Of a stretch of 64,000 nt of DNA, positions 7,742 to 15,798 are shown piece after piece (position 1 is the first letter of the stretch; every line of letters starts with the position of its first letter). The stretch comes from an uncultured Ruminococcus sp. Lineage in GTDB: Bacteria; Bacillota; Clostridia; Oscillospirales; Ruminococcaceae. The position numbers and the translations under genes were made by a program. The notes below the pieces were generated by a model. It searched no databases. It was given only the letters and a program-made list of their open reading frames with translations, and was not told where the DNA came from. The stretch is taken from NCBI GenBank assembly GCA_947627275.1, contig CANQVK010000008.1:1-64000 (forward strand), in the 5' to 3' direction.

Positions 7742-8941
7742 ATGAGTCTTAACGATACGCCGTCGGGCGAGAGGCTTCATATCGCCTTTTTCGGCAGAAG
7801 AAACGCAGGCAAGTCCTCTTTGGTAAACGCCGTTACGGGTCAGGAGCTTTCGGTAGTTTCCGATATTAAAGGAACTACCACCGACCCTGTTTACAAGGCC
7901 ATGGAGCTTCTGCCTCTCGGCCCTGTTGAAATAATCGACACTCCCGGCTTTGACGACGAAGGCAAGCTCGGCGAGCTTCGCGTCAAAAAGACCCGTATGA
8001 TACTTGCGAAAACTGATATTGCCGTACTTGCCGCCGACATTACAAAGGGTCTCGGCGAATGCGAAAAAGAACTTACCGCGCTTTTTACCGAACGGGAAAT
8101 CCCTTATATCATCGCTTACAATAAGTCCGACTTATCCGAAAAGAAAATAAATTCCGAAAATGAAATAACCGTGAGCGCAAAAAATAAAACGAATATAAAC
8201 GCGCTTAAAGAAAAGATCGCCGCAATGGTGAAAGTGAACGGAGAAAAAAGACGTATTATCGGCGATCTGCTCAGCCCCGAGGATACGGTCGTTCTTGTCA
8301 CGCCCATAGACGCCGCCGCTCCAAAGGGCAGAATGATACTGCCGCAGGTGCAGACGCTTCGGGATATTCTCGATGCCGACGCTATGGCGGTATTCGCAAA
8401 GGAATTTCAGCTCGAAGCCGCCTTGAAAAAGCTTTCCTCTCCGCCGAAAATGGTCGTTACGGATTCGCAGGCATTCGGTATGGTCAGCAGGATAGTTCCC
8501 GAAAGCGTTCCACTGACCTCCTTTTCCATTCTTATGGCAAGATACAAGGGATTCTTAGAGACTGCCGTAAAAGGTGCGGCTGCTGTTAAAAATCTGAAAA
8601 GCGGCGATAAGATACTGATTTCCGAGGGCTGCACCCACCACCGTCAATGCGGCGACATAGGCAGCATAAAGCTCCCGAAGCTGCTGAAAAAGCACACTGG
8701 CAGGGAATTTGAGATCGTGTTAAGCTCGGGACGTGATTTCCCCGAGGAGCTGTCCGGATTCAGCCTTATTATCCATTGCGGCGGCTGCATGCTCAATGAA
8801 AGGGAAATGCTCTACCGCAAAAATTCCGCTGAAGCTCAGGGCGTTCCATTTACGAATTACGGCATCGCTCTTGCGATGTTCAACGGTATTTTAAAGCGCA
8901 GTCTCGGTATTTTCCCCGATCTTGCGGCATTGGTGGACTAA
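7742..8941 (+). CDS. hydF: [FeFe]-hydrogenase H-cluster maturation GTPase HydF
   Basis: 399 residues. N-terminal GTPase domain with P-loop GRRNAGKSS (residues 18-25), switch G3 DTPGFDD and the NKSD specificity motif; middle dimerisation region; C-terminal iron-sulfur region with CTHHRQCGD and HCGGC, which fits the HydF cluster ligands (Cys-x-His then His-Cys-x-x-Cys). HydF is the scaffold on which HydE and HydG build the diiron subcluster before transfer to the hydrogenase, so the organism likely makes hydrogen. AAAGGGGGA precedes the ATG. hydE and hydG are not in this window. Confidence 0.95.
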   Translation: MSLNDTPSGERLHIAFFGRRNAGKSSLVNAVTGQELSVVSDIKGTTTDPVYKAMELLPLGPVEIIDTPGFDDEGKLGELRVKKTRMILAKTDIAVLAADITKGLGECEKELTALFTEREIPYIIAYNKSDLSEKKINSENEITVSAKNKTNINALKEKIAAMVKVNGEKRRIIGDLLSPEDTVVLVTPIDAAAPKGRMILPQVQTLRDILDADAMAVFAKEFQLEAALKKLSSPPKMVVTDSQAFGMVSRIVPESVPLTSFSILMARYKGFLETAVKGAAAVKNLKSGDKILISEGCTHHRQCGDIGSIKLPKLLKKHTGREFEIVLSSGRDFPEELSGFSLIIHCGGCMLNEREMLYRKNSAEAQGVPFTNYGIALAMFNGILKRSLGIFPDLAALVD

Positions 8942-8942
8942 G

Positions 8943-9329
8943 ATGAAAAAAAGACTGCCATACTTCATTTTGCTTATCCTGCTCATCGCTGTCGAAACGC
9001 TTATCGCACTTACACAGCACGGCAACTGGCTCAGATACTACGGCGGAGACGTTATAGTGGTTTGGGTTGTATACTGCCTTGTGCAGTCGCTCCTCGGCGG
9101 AAAGAACAATCATTATATCGTACACGTCGGCGTGTTGATTTTCGCTTTTCTGGTGGAGTTTTTGCAGCTTATAAATATAGTCGAGCTTATAGGCTTGGGC
9201 GAAATCGAGTTCTTCCGCATACTTATAGGCACGAGCTTCGCCGTTGAGGATCTGTTCAGCTATGCCGCAGGTACGGCGATCGGCTGCGCAGGTACGTTTA
9301 TTTATAAAAAATTTCAATTGAAAAAGTGA
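8943..9329 (+). CDS. Small integral membrane protein, DUF2809 family
   Basis: 128 residues with four hydrophobic segments (about 6-23, 32-51, 60-78, 99-120), like DUF2809/YjgA-type proteins of unknown role; the polar loops include YGGDVIVVW and FVEDLFSYAAG-like residues (SFAVEDLFSYAAGTAIG). ATG lies one base after the hydF stop, so it is translated with hydF; no functional link known. Confidence 0.75.
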   Translation: MKKRLPYFILLILLIAVETLIALTQHGNWLRYYGGDVIVVWVVYCLVQSLLGGKNNHYIVHVGVLIFAFLVEFLQLINIVELIGLGEIEFFRILIGTSFAVEDLFSYAAGTAIGCAGTFIYKKFQLKK

Positions 9330-9432
9330 TATGTTATCGGGATCTCCATTCTACGGCGTCCCCTTGGAGTCCCGATATATACTCGCTTTCAAATGCGACT
9401 TAAACGCAAAACAAAAAATTTTTTAAAAGATA

Positions 9433-9461
9433 TTGACAACGACGTTTTTTTATGATATAAT
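9433..9461 (+). promoter_or_regulatory. Promoter of tRNA-Thr
   Basis: TTGACA (9433-9438), 17-bp spacer, TATAAT (9456-9461), about 45 bases before the mature tRNA. Confidence 0.8.
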
Positions 9462-9507
9462 ATTAAAGTAATCGCTTATGCCGTCATGTCGTAAGCTTAT
9501 AAAATAC

Positions 9508-9583
9508 GCTAATGTGGCTCAGCAGGTAGAGCAGCTCACTCGTAATGAGCAGGTCGCCCGTTCGAATCGGGTCATTAGCTCCA
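9508..9583 (+). tRNA. tRNA-Thr (anticodon CGT)
   Basis: 76-nt cloverleaf: acceptor GCTAATG/CATTAGC, D stem GCTC/GAGC, anticodon stem GCTCA/TGAGC around loop CTCGTAA (anticodon CGT, reads ACG), T arm with TTCGAAT, discriminator T and encoded CCA. Own promoter and terminator. Confidence 0.95.
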
Positions 9584-9613
9584 AAGTCTCCTGTTTTCAG
9601 GAGACTTTTTTAT
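9584..9613 (+). terminator. Terminator of tRNA-Thr
   Basis: AAGTCTCCTG / CAGGAGACTT with a TTTT loop, followed by a T-run. Confidence 0.9.
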
Positions 9614-9617
9614 GTTC

Positions 9618-9673
9618 GCTCGTAATAATTTGCCAGCGTAGACTCTCGACTTAGAATCGGGTCAATAGCTCCA
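9618..9673 (+). pseudogene. Decayed partial copy of tRNA-Thr
   Basis: Positions 9651-9673 match the tRNA 3' end (9561-9583, exactly 90 bp upstream) at 21 of 23 bases including TAGCTCCA; CTCGTAAT of the anticodon arm also recurs at 9619-9626. D and acceptor 5' halves are missing, so it cannot fold as a tRNA. It is a duplication relic or an integration scar. Confidence 0.6.
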
Positions 9674-9675
9674 AC

Positions 9676-9712
9676 AAAAACCTCCGAAATCAAAAGATTC
9701 CAGAGGGTTTTA
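9676..9712. terminator. Bidirectional terminator-like hairpin
   Basis: AAAACCTC ... GAGGGTTTT pair imperfectly with flanking A/T runs, after the tRNA relic and before the convergent kinase gene. Confidence 0.5.
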
Positions 9713-9781
9713 CATTTTTAAGGAACGCTGATTAAGTCTGTCGTGCATAATAAAAATTTTAAAAAGGCTCTTAGAACAGGT

Positions 9782-11053
9782 CTATTTTTTTAACAATACG
9801 GAAAATGTAGTTCCGCCGCCTTTTGTATCTTTTACGGTTATCATACCGTGATGCAGTTCCACAAGCTCTTTGGCGATACAAAGCCCCAGACCGAAGTGGG
9901 ATTTGGATTCACGGGCTTTGTCAGCACGGTAAAATCTGTCAAAAATATGGGGCTTATCCTCGTCGGAGATTCCGATGCCATTATCAATAACTTCAATGAT
10001 ACGCGCCCTTGAGGTCTCGCTGCATTTCAGTATTACCGAGCCGCCAGCCTCTGTATAGCTTATCGCGTTATCAAGTAGGATCGAGATCACCTGCCTTATA
10101 CGTTCACCGTCAATATTTTCCGCATTTACAGCTCCTTCCGGCAGCTCGATCTTAAATGAAATCTTCTTTTGAGCTGCCGCCGCCGTAAATGCCTCATAGC
10201 AGTCGATAAGGAGCGTATCAAGCTCCGCAGAACCTAACTTTGCATTGAAGGCATGATCGTCGCTTCTTGCAAGCGTCAGCAGATCGCTTGTGAGCCGAGC
10301 AAGACGATGCCCTTCTTTTTTAGCAATATCAGCAAATTCCGGACGCTGCATATCGTCGCATTTTTCCATTGCGTCAAGTGCGGAAAGAATCGTATTTACC
10401 GGATTTCTTATCTCATGAGAGGCGGCGGCAATAAACCGTGTCTGCTTTTCCTGAGATTCGCGGATAGGCGCAAGGAGTTTCTTTGTATAAAATCTTGAAA
10501 AGATATAAAGAATGATCGCGGTTACGACTATGATCTGTGAAAAATGCAGGATCAACGATCTGAACTGTGCATATATCCCCTTAAGGGAGTGGACAACGTA
10601 AATTTCACAGCTTCCTTTTGCGGTAGGCATTACGATCAAGCTGACATGAGAGCTTCCGCTTTTTTCCTTATAACTGAACTCCTTGTGTCTGGCAGTATAA
10701 GAGTCCGGCTGTATCTCGATATTTCTCTGTGTATACTCATGCAGACGGTCGGCAAATTCCCATTGATCCTTGTTTTTGGTGTCATGAGTGAAGCGAAAGG
10801 GAACGCCGTTATCGTAAACGAAAAATTCATACTCATAATTCGTCTGCAAGCTTTTCAGCCAGTCATGAGATACTATTCTGTTTCCCTCAAAATTAGCCGC
10901 AAAGGTATTTATATCGCTCCGGAATCCCAGCAGAGCGTTCTCGATGAGGCTTGTGTAGTTCATGTACAGATAAATTCCCGACATGACCGCCAGTATCAGC
11001 GTACTTACAACGGTAAAAAGCATGGAGAGTCTGAAACTAACCTTTTTATACAT
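9782..11053 (-). CDS. Sensor histidine kinase
   Basis: 423 residues from the ATG at 11053, chosen because GGAGGAAAAAG lies just upstream inside the regulator gene. Two membrane helices (about 7-29 and 158-183) enclose an extracytoplasmic sensor of about 125 residues; only a short linker follows, with no clear HAMP. Catalytic core: H box AASHEIRNPVN, N box LLDNAISY, G1 DNGIGISDED, F box FDRFYRAD, G2 GLGLCIAKELV. It overlaps the response regulator by 8 bp, giving a coupled two-component system, and is divergent from a transport operon that it probably controls. Confidence 0.93.
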   Translation of the reverse strand: MYKKVSFRLSMLFTVVSTLILAVMSGIYLYMNYTSLIENALLGFRSDINTFAANFEGNRIVSHDWLKSLQTNYEYEFFVYDNGVPFRFTHDTKNKDQWEFADRLHEYTQRNIEIQPDSYTARHKEFSYKEKSGSSHVSLIVMPTAKGSCEIYVVHSLKGIYAQFRSLILHFSQIIVVTAIILYIFSRFYTKKLLAPIRESQEKQTRFIAAASHEIRNPVNTILSALDAMEKCDDMQRPEFADIAKKEGHRLARLTSDLLTLARSDDHAFNAKLGSAELDTLLIDCYEAFTAAAAQKKISFKIELPEGAVNAENIDGERIRQVISILLDNAISYTEAGGSVILKCSETSRARIIEVIDNGIGISDEDKPHIFDRFYRADKARESKSHFGLGLCIAKELVELHHGMITVKDTKGGGTTFSVLLKK

Positions 11054-11735
11054 CAGCTTTTTCCTCCGTTGAAAGCATATAACCAACGCCTCTTATCGTC
11101 TTTATTTCAAGGGAGCTGCCTGTATTTTTCAGCCGTCTGCGGACAAAGTAAATATAGTTATCGAGATTTCCTTCTTCGATCTCGTATTCTGCGCCCCAGA
11201 TACGCGTAAGAATGACATGCCTCGAAAGGATCTGATCGGGATTTTTAATAAACAGCTCCAGCAGCCTGCCCTCCTTCTGAGAAAGTGTGCAGCAGCTTTT
11301 TTTCCCAATAAGCACGTTTTCGTCACGCTTATAGGTTATATCTCCGAGCTGTATCTGGTCAAGGCTTTTCAGCTCTGACGGACGCCGCAGAACACAGCGT
11401 ATCCTCGCCATAAGCTCTCCGAAAGCGAACGGCTTTACAAGATAATCGTCCGCACCGCAGTCAAGACCCGTGATCCTGTCATTCAGTTCTCCCAGCGCCG
11501 TAAGAAGTATAACGGGCGTTGTATTTCCCGATTCTCTCATTTCCCGCAGAATCGTCAAACCGTCCTTATGCGGCAGCATACGGTCAAGGAGAACTACATC
11601 GTAGGCGTTCTGAGAAAGAAAAAATTCTGCGTCCTCGCCGTCATAGCATACATCAGCGGCATAGCCTTCCTTTTCAAGCTGAAACTGTAGTACATAGCTC
11701 TGTTTCTTATCGTCCTCTATAATCAGAATTCGCAT
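11046..11735 (-). CDS. OmpR-family response regulator
   Basis: 229 residues from ATG 11735 (GTG 11744 is an alternative). Receiver domain with acidic pocket IIEDD, phospho-acceptor Asp in VLLDRMLP, Thr in LLTALGE and Lys in YLVKPFA; C-terminal winged helix with ILTRIWGAEYEIEEGNLDNYIYFVRRRL and the final TIRGVGYML. Such regulators bind tandem direct repeats about one helical turn apart, which are present in the divergent promoter region at 11803-11842. Confidence 0.93.
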   Translation of the reverse strand: MRILIIEDDKKQSYVLQFQLEKEGYAADVCYDGEDAEFFLSQNAYDVVLLDRMLPHKDGLTILREMRESGNTTPVILLTALGELNDRITGLDCGADDYLVKPFAFGELMARIRCVLRRPSELKSLDQIQLGDITYKRDENVLIGKKSCCTLSQKEGRLLELFIKNPDQILSRHVILTRIWGAEYEIEEGNLDNYIYFVRRRLKNTGSSLEIKTIRGVGYMLSTEEKADV

Positions 11736-11770
11736 TTTTATCACCCAAATACTATTAATATCTTGTTCTT

Positions 11771-11857
11771 ATTATAACATAAATTTTCGCACAATGCACG
11801 TTTTAGAGACAAATTAGAGATAAATTAGAGATTATTTAGAGAAAGCCGTGTTATAAT
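11771..11857 (+). promoter_or_regulatory. Divergent control region with four TTAGAGA repeats at 11-bp spacing
   Basis: TTAGAGA occurs at 11803, 11814, 11825 and 11836, exactly 11 bp apart, and is followed by TATAAT at 11852-11857. The last two copies cover the place of the -35 box, which is otherwise poor, the pattern of an activator-dependent promoter. On the other strand TATAAT (complement of 11771-11776) could serve the regulator operon. Binding by the adjacent OmpR-type protein is inferred. Confidence 0.7.
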
Positions 11858-11882
11858 CAGAGTATCAAAGGAGGTCAACGCT

Positions 11883-14093
11883 ATGAAATTCAAAATGACA
11901 GCAGTCATATTATCGGCTTGCTTTCTGCTGAATGCGGCAGGCTGCAATAATAAGCAAAAAGAAGAAACGACCGTAAGCAAGGGACGATATGTTGAAGAAG
12001 AAATAAAATTCTACGACTATAGCGGAAATGTTGGAGAGCTATATGTGCAGGACGGAAAGATCTCCTTCCTTGACAGCCATGCAAACAAAACATACACTCT
12101 GAACGATAAGAAAACCGCGTTTAACGCTTCGCCGATCTCTTCTTCCGATAAGCTTGAAGAAAAAACGTTGATCACGGGTTCGGCTGTGTCTCCCAACGGT
12201 ACTATATTTCTGCAATATTCAGAGTACGACGAAAATGGAATGACGAATAGCAAAGATCAGCGCTATGCGGTGATCTCAAAGGACGGTCAGTTTCAGAAAA
12301 TCACTTTTGATAATACTGACCGTTTGCCAAGCTTTGTTTATGGGAATAACGGTACTCTGTACGGCATCGGATATGACGGAATTTTATATGAACTAAATAT
12401 CAGTTCAAAAAAATTTGTAAAGCTTTGCGATTTCGGATCTGCCAACATGGAATACAAGCTCGATCGTGCAGGGGATCTCATTATTGCAGCAGCTCCGGGA
12501 GAAATATTGTTCTATGACTGCAAGAACAGAACAGCAGTAGATACTCCGCAGGCTATTGCGGATTTCTGGGACAGTAACATAGCTGCAAACTCTGCCTTTG
12601 ATTTCTGCGATGGCGAGGAAAATTCATTTTATATCGCCTGTAAAAGCGGTCTGTTTCGCTACGTTATGAACGGCGCTTTGGTGGAACAGCTTATTGACGA
12701 ATATTCCTGCCGTTTGGGAGATCCCACATATTCAGTAAGCTCCGTGATCTGCGACGGTGATTCTTTTATTATTTCTTGTGGTGAAGGAAGCTTTTTCCGC
12801 TATTATTACGATCCGGAGGCAATAAACGAGATAACCTCTACGCTTAAAGTCTACAGCCTTGAAAAAAGCGATACCCTTTCTCAGATAATCAGCCAATACA
12901 AAATAAAATATCCTACTGTTCGTGTTGAGCATGAGATCGGGATGCGCTCGGGAATGACATATGAGGATGCGGTGAAAAATCTTACAGCGGCAGTTTTATC
13001 TGGTAACGCTCCGGATATTATTATGCTCGACGGCTTGGATATTGATAATTTAAAGGAAAATAATATGCTCCTCGATCTTTCAAAGTGCGAAGATAAATGG
13101 AATCCCAACAACTCTCTGCTGGACGATATTGCAAAGTGGAATGATGAAAACGGTCTTTACAGTGTAGCGTGCAGATTCCGTATTCCGGCTGTAGGCGCTG
13201 AATCCGATGAATTGAAAACAATAAAGAGCTTGAAGGATTTTGCTGATAAGGTTGAAGAATATCGTAAAAAATACAACGATCCTTATCCGATAACATTTTT
13301 TGACAGCCCTGAATCCACTATAAAATGCGGGCTTATTCATGAGGGCAGCGAGATAATCAGTAACGGAAGCGTTGACAAGGATAAGCTTGAGGAGTTGTTT
13401 GACAGTTGTTCACGTATATGGAACAATTGTCAGTATGGTGAAAAAGATGGTTGGATGCTCATCGGTCTGTCCAGCCAGTCAGACGTAGATGATGAGTATA
13501 CATTTGCAACAAGATTAACAACTGTATTGCCAGATGAGCATACTTTAGCTATAGGAACAATAAACACCTTTGAGATGGATCTTAATTTGGCAACTTCTAT
13601 TGATACAACGAGCGTTCCTTGCGATGCAGAGGTGAAATACGGCATAAGAGATAATGACAGGACATTTATTCCGAACTGCAATCTAGGTATTATTCAGTCA
13701 GGTCATAACAATGATGACGCAGTAAATTTCATTGCGGAAGCTCTTGACGCGGAAAATCAGAAGATACACCATAACGACGGTTTCCCTGTAAATACAGATA
13801 CGCTTAAATGGTTCTATAATAAAAATAAAAACTCGGACAATAATTTTTACGGCTTTGGTGCCGTATCTTTCGATGAAGGAAACAATATAGATATGAACGT
13901 GGAATGGATGACGGATGAGGAAGTCAAGGAATTTGATTCCTATATCCGTGATCTTGATACACCGGTAATTATGGACATGGTAACAAAAAATATTATTATT
14001 GACTCAGGTGCGAAATGTATATCGGGAAGTATGTCGCCGTCAGAAGCGGCAGATGAAGTTGTCCGCCAGCTTGAATTGAAGATGAAAGAGTAA
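11883..14093 (+). CDS. Extracellular solute-binding lipoprotein with N-terminal propeller-like region
   Basis: 736 residues. Lipoprotein signal with lipobox LNAAGC. Residues about 40-315 are a series of short beta-rich units (GELYVQDGKISFLDS, GTIFLQYSEYD, GTLYGIGYDGILYELN, SFYIACKSGLFRYV) like a beta-propeller. From about 325 it has a family-1 solute-binding pattern (TLKVYSLEKSDTLSQIISQY, GNAPDIIMLDGLDIDNL). The binding domain would hand a sugar or other ligand to the two permeases encoded behind it; the extra propeller is unusual and may bind a second ligand or protein. AAAGGAGGTC precedes the ATG. Confidence 0.85.
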   Translation: MKFKMTAVILSACFLLNAAGCNNKQKEETTVSKGRYVEEEIKFYDYSGNVGELYVQDGKISFLDSHANKTYTLNDKKTAFNASPISSSDKLEEKTLITGSAVSPNGTIFLQYSEYDENGMTNSKDQRYAVISKDGQFQKITFDNTDRLPSFVYGNNGTLYGIGYDGILYELNISSKKFVKLCDFGSANMEYKLDRAGDLIIAAAPGEILFYDCKNRTAVDTPQAIADFWDSNIAANSAFDFCDGEENSFYIACKSGLFRYVMNGALVEQLIDEYSCRLGDPTYSVSSVICDGDSFIISCGEGSFFRYYYDPEAINEITSTLKVYSLEKSDTLSQIISQYKIKYPTVRVEHEIGMRSGMTYEDAVKNLTAAVLSGNAPDIIMLDGLDIDNLKENNMLLDLSKCEDKWNPNNSLLDDIAKWNDENGLYSVACRFRIPAVGAESDELKTIKSLKDFADKVEEYRKKYNDPYPITFFDSPESTIKCGLIHEGSEIISNGSVDKDKLEELFDSCSRIWNNCQYGEKDGWMLIGLSSQSDVDDEYTFATRLTTVLPDEHTLAIGTINTFEMDLNLATSIDTTSVPCDAEVKYGIRDNDRTFIPNCNLGIIQSGHNNDDAVNFIAEALDAENQKIHHNDGFPVNTDTLKWFYNKNKNSDNNFYGFGAVSFDEGNNIDMNVEWMTDEEVKEFDSYIRDLDTPVIMDMVTKNIIIDSGAKCISGSMSPSEAADEVVRQLELKMKE

Positions 14094-14097
14094 TATC

Positions 14098-14949
14098 ATG
14101 AAAATAACAAAAAATAATCTTCGGTTTCTGCCTTTTTTGCTGCCGGGTATGATCGGAGTATTCCTGTTTATTCTGCTGCCGTTTTCTGATTCCGTAAGGC
14201 GTTCATTCTGCACGGCAGTAAAAGGCGATTACATCGGTCTCAAAAATTATGAGACGATCTTTCACAACGAAGCCTTTGCCCTTGCGGTAAAAAATACCCT
14301 GCGGTTCACAGCAGTCTGTCTGCCTATTCTTATAATCTCCTCATTTTTCATTGCCTATTTTTTATGCAGGCTAAAATACATTCGCCTGATAAAATCGTCT
14401 CTGCTTTTTCCTCTTGCCGTACCGACTGCCACGCTTGTTTTCATCTGGCAGGTATTGTTTGGCGACAGTGGATATATCAATGGAATATTGCAGAATATGG
14501 GCTGTGAGAGCATTTCCTTTCTCCATAGCGGAGCATCCTTCTATGTGCTTGTCGGAAGCTATGTCTGGAAGAATTTAGGATATACCGTACTGCTGTGGGT
14601 CACAGGAATAATGAGCATTTCCACGTCGCTGACGGATGCGGCAAAAGTGGACGGCGCAAACGAGCGTCAATGCTTATTCAAAATTATTTTGCCGAACCTG
14701 AAACCGACTCTTTATACGATCACTATACTGTCGTTTCTCAATTCGTTAAAGGTTTTTCGAGAAGCCTATCTGGTAGCAGGCTCGTACCCTCATGAGAGCA
14801 TATACCTTTTGCAGCACCTTTTCAATAATTGGTTCGTCAACATGGAGCTGGACAAGATCGCAGCGGCGGCGGTATGTGTTTTTGCGGTGATATTCCTCGG
14901 GATAATCCTCCTGCAGCGGCTCTGGGACAGGGAGGAGAAAAGCATATGA
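14098..14949 (+). CDS. ABC transporter permease, MalF/UgpA type
   Basis: 283 residues with six membrane helices and the EAA loop DAAKVDGANERQCLFKIILP, which docks onto the ATPase. It lies 4 bp behind the binding lipoprotein and overlaps the next permease by ATGA. No ATPase gene is in the operon; in Firmicutes such CUT1 importers often use a shared MsmX-type ATPase encoded elsewhere. Confidence 0.92.
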   Translation: MKITKNNLRFLPFLLPGMIGVFLFILLPFSDSVRRSFCTAVKGDYIGLKNYETIFHNEAFALAVKNTLRFTAVCLPILIISSFFIAYFLCRLKYIRLIKSSLLFPLAVPTATLVFIWQVLFGDSGYINGILQNMGCESISFLHSGASFYVLVGSYVWKNLGYTVLLWVTGIMSISTSLTDAAKVDGANERQCLFKIILPNLKPTLYTITILSFLNSLKVFREAYLVAGSYPHESIYLLQHLFNNWFVNMELDKIAAAAVCVFAVIFLGIILLQRLWDREEKSI

Positions 14950-15794
14950 AACTGATAAAAAAAGTTATGATCTACATACTTCTGGGAGTGCTTTGCATTG
15001 CCATTCTGTACCCTGTCGCGCTGATACCCATATTGTCGATACAAGACTCGGACGAGCTGATAAAAACTACGGTTCCAATGCTTGCAAGCTCCGATAAATT
15101 CGTGCAGATCGACTATCTGCCTCAATATCCCACACTTGGATATTTCAAAAGACTTCTGCTGTTTACGCCCGAATTTTACACGGTATTCCGCAATTCTATT
15201 TTAACAGTGGGAGCGATATTACTGTTTCAGATACTTGTTGCAGCGCCCTCTGCATGGGCGTTTGCGCAGTTCGGATTCAAGGGAAAGCGACTGCTTTTTA
15301 ACCTGTATGTGATATTCATGCTGATGCCGTTTCAGGTCACAATGCTGTCCCAGTATCTTGTACTGGACAATTTATCCCTGATGAATACGCGCTGGGCGAT
15401 CATTCTTCCCGCGGTCTTTTCCACGTTCCCTGTATTCCTTATATACCGAGGATTTTCCGATATACCAAAGGACATTCTCGACAGTGCAAGGATAGACGGT
15501 GCAAATGAATGGAACGTGCTGCGCTATATCGGTCTGCCCCTTGGAAAGTCAGGAGTTTTAGCCTGTATTGTACTGTGCTTTCTCGATTACTGGAATATGG
15601 TTGAGCAGCCTCTTGCCTTTATCAAGGACAAAACGCTGTTTCCGCTGTCGCTGTATCTGCCAATGCTTGATATGAGCAATGCAGATATGATCCTTGCAGC
15701 CTCGGTCATTACGCTGATACCTGCGGTTTTTGTATTTGTCATCGGTCAGAATCATCTGGAACAGGGCATTATTGCGGCTGCATTGAAGGAGTGA
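14946..15794 (+). CDS. ABC transporter permease, MalG/UgpE type
   Basis: 282 residues from the ATG that overlaps the preceding stop. Six helices, a long first extracytoplasmic loop and EAA loop DSARIDGANEWNVLRYIGLP. With the MalF-type partner it forms the membrane pore of a carbohydrate-type importer. Confidence 0.92.
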   Translation: MKLIKKVMIYILLGVLCIAILYPVALIPILSIQDSDELIKTTVPMLASSDKFVQIDYLPQYPTLGYFKRLLLFTPEFYTVFRNSILTVGAILLFQILVAAPSAWAFAQFGFKGKRLLFNLYVIFMLMPFQVTMLSQYLVLDNLSLMNTRWAIILPAVFSTFPVFLIYRGFSDIPKDILDSARIDGANEWNVLRYIGLPLGKSGVLACIVLCFLDYWNMVEQPLAFIKDKTLFPLSLYLPMLDMSNADMILAASVITLIPAVFVFVIGQNHLEQGIIAAALKE

Positions 15795-15798
15795 GTTT

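Noticed and set aside
9618-9673. A second functional tRNA-Thr
   Set aside because: Only the 3' end and a piece of the anticodon arm are kept; no acceptor 5' half or D arm.
10544-11209. Open frame of 221 codons on the plus strand
   Set aside because: Lies fully antisense to the kinase/regulator pair, whose motifs are clear; no homology pattern.
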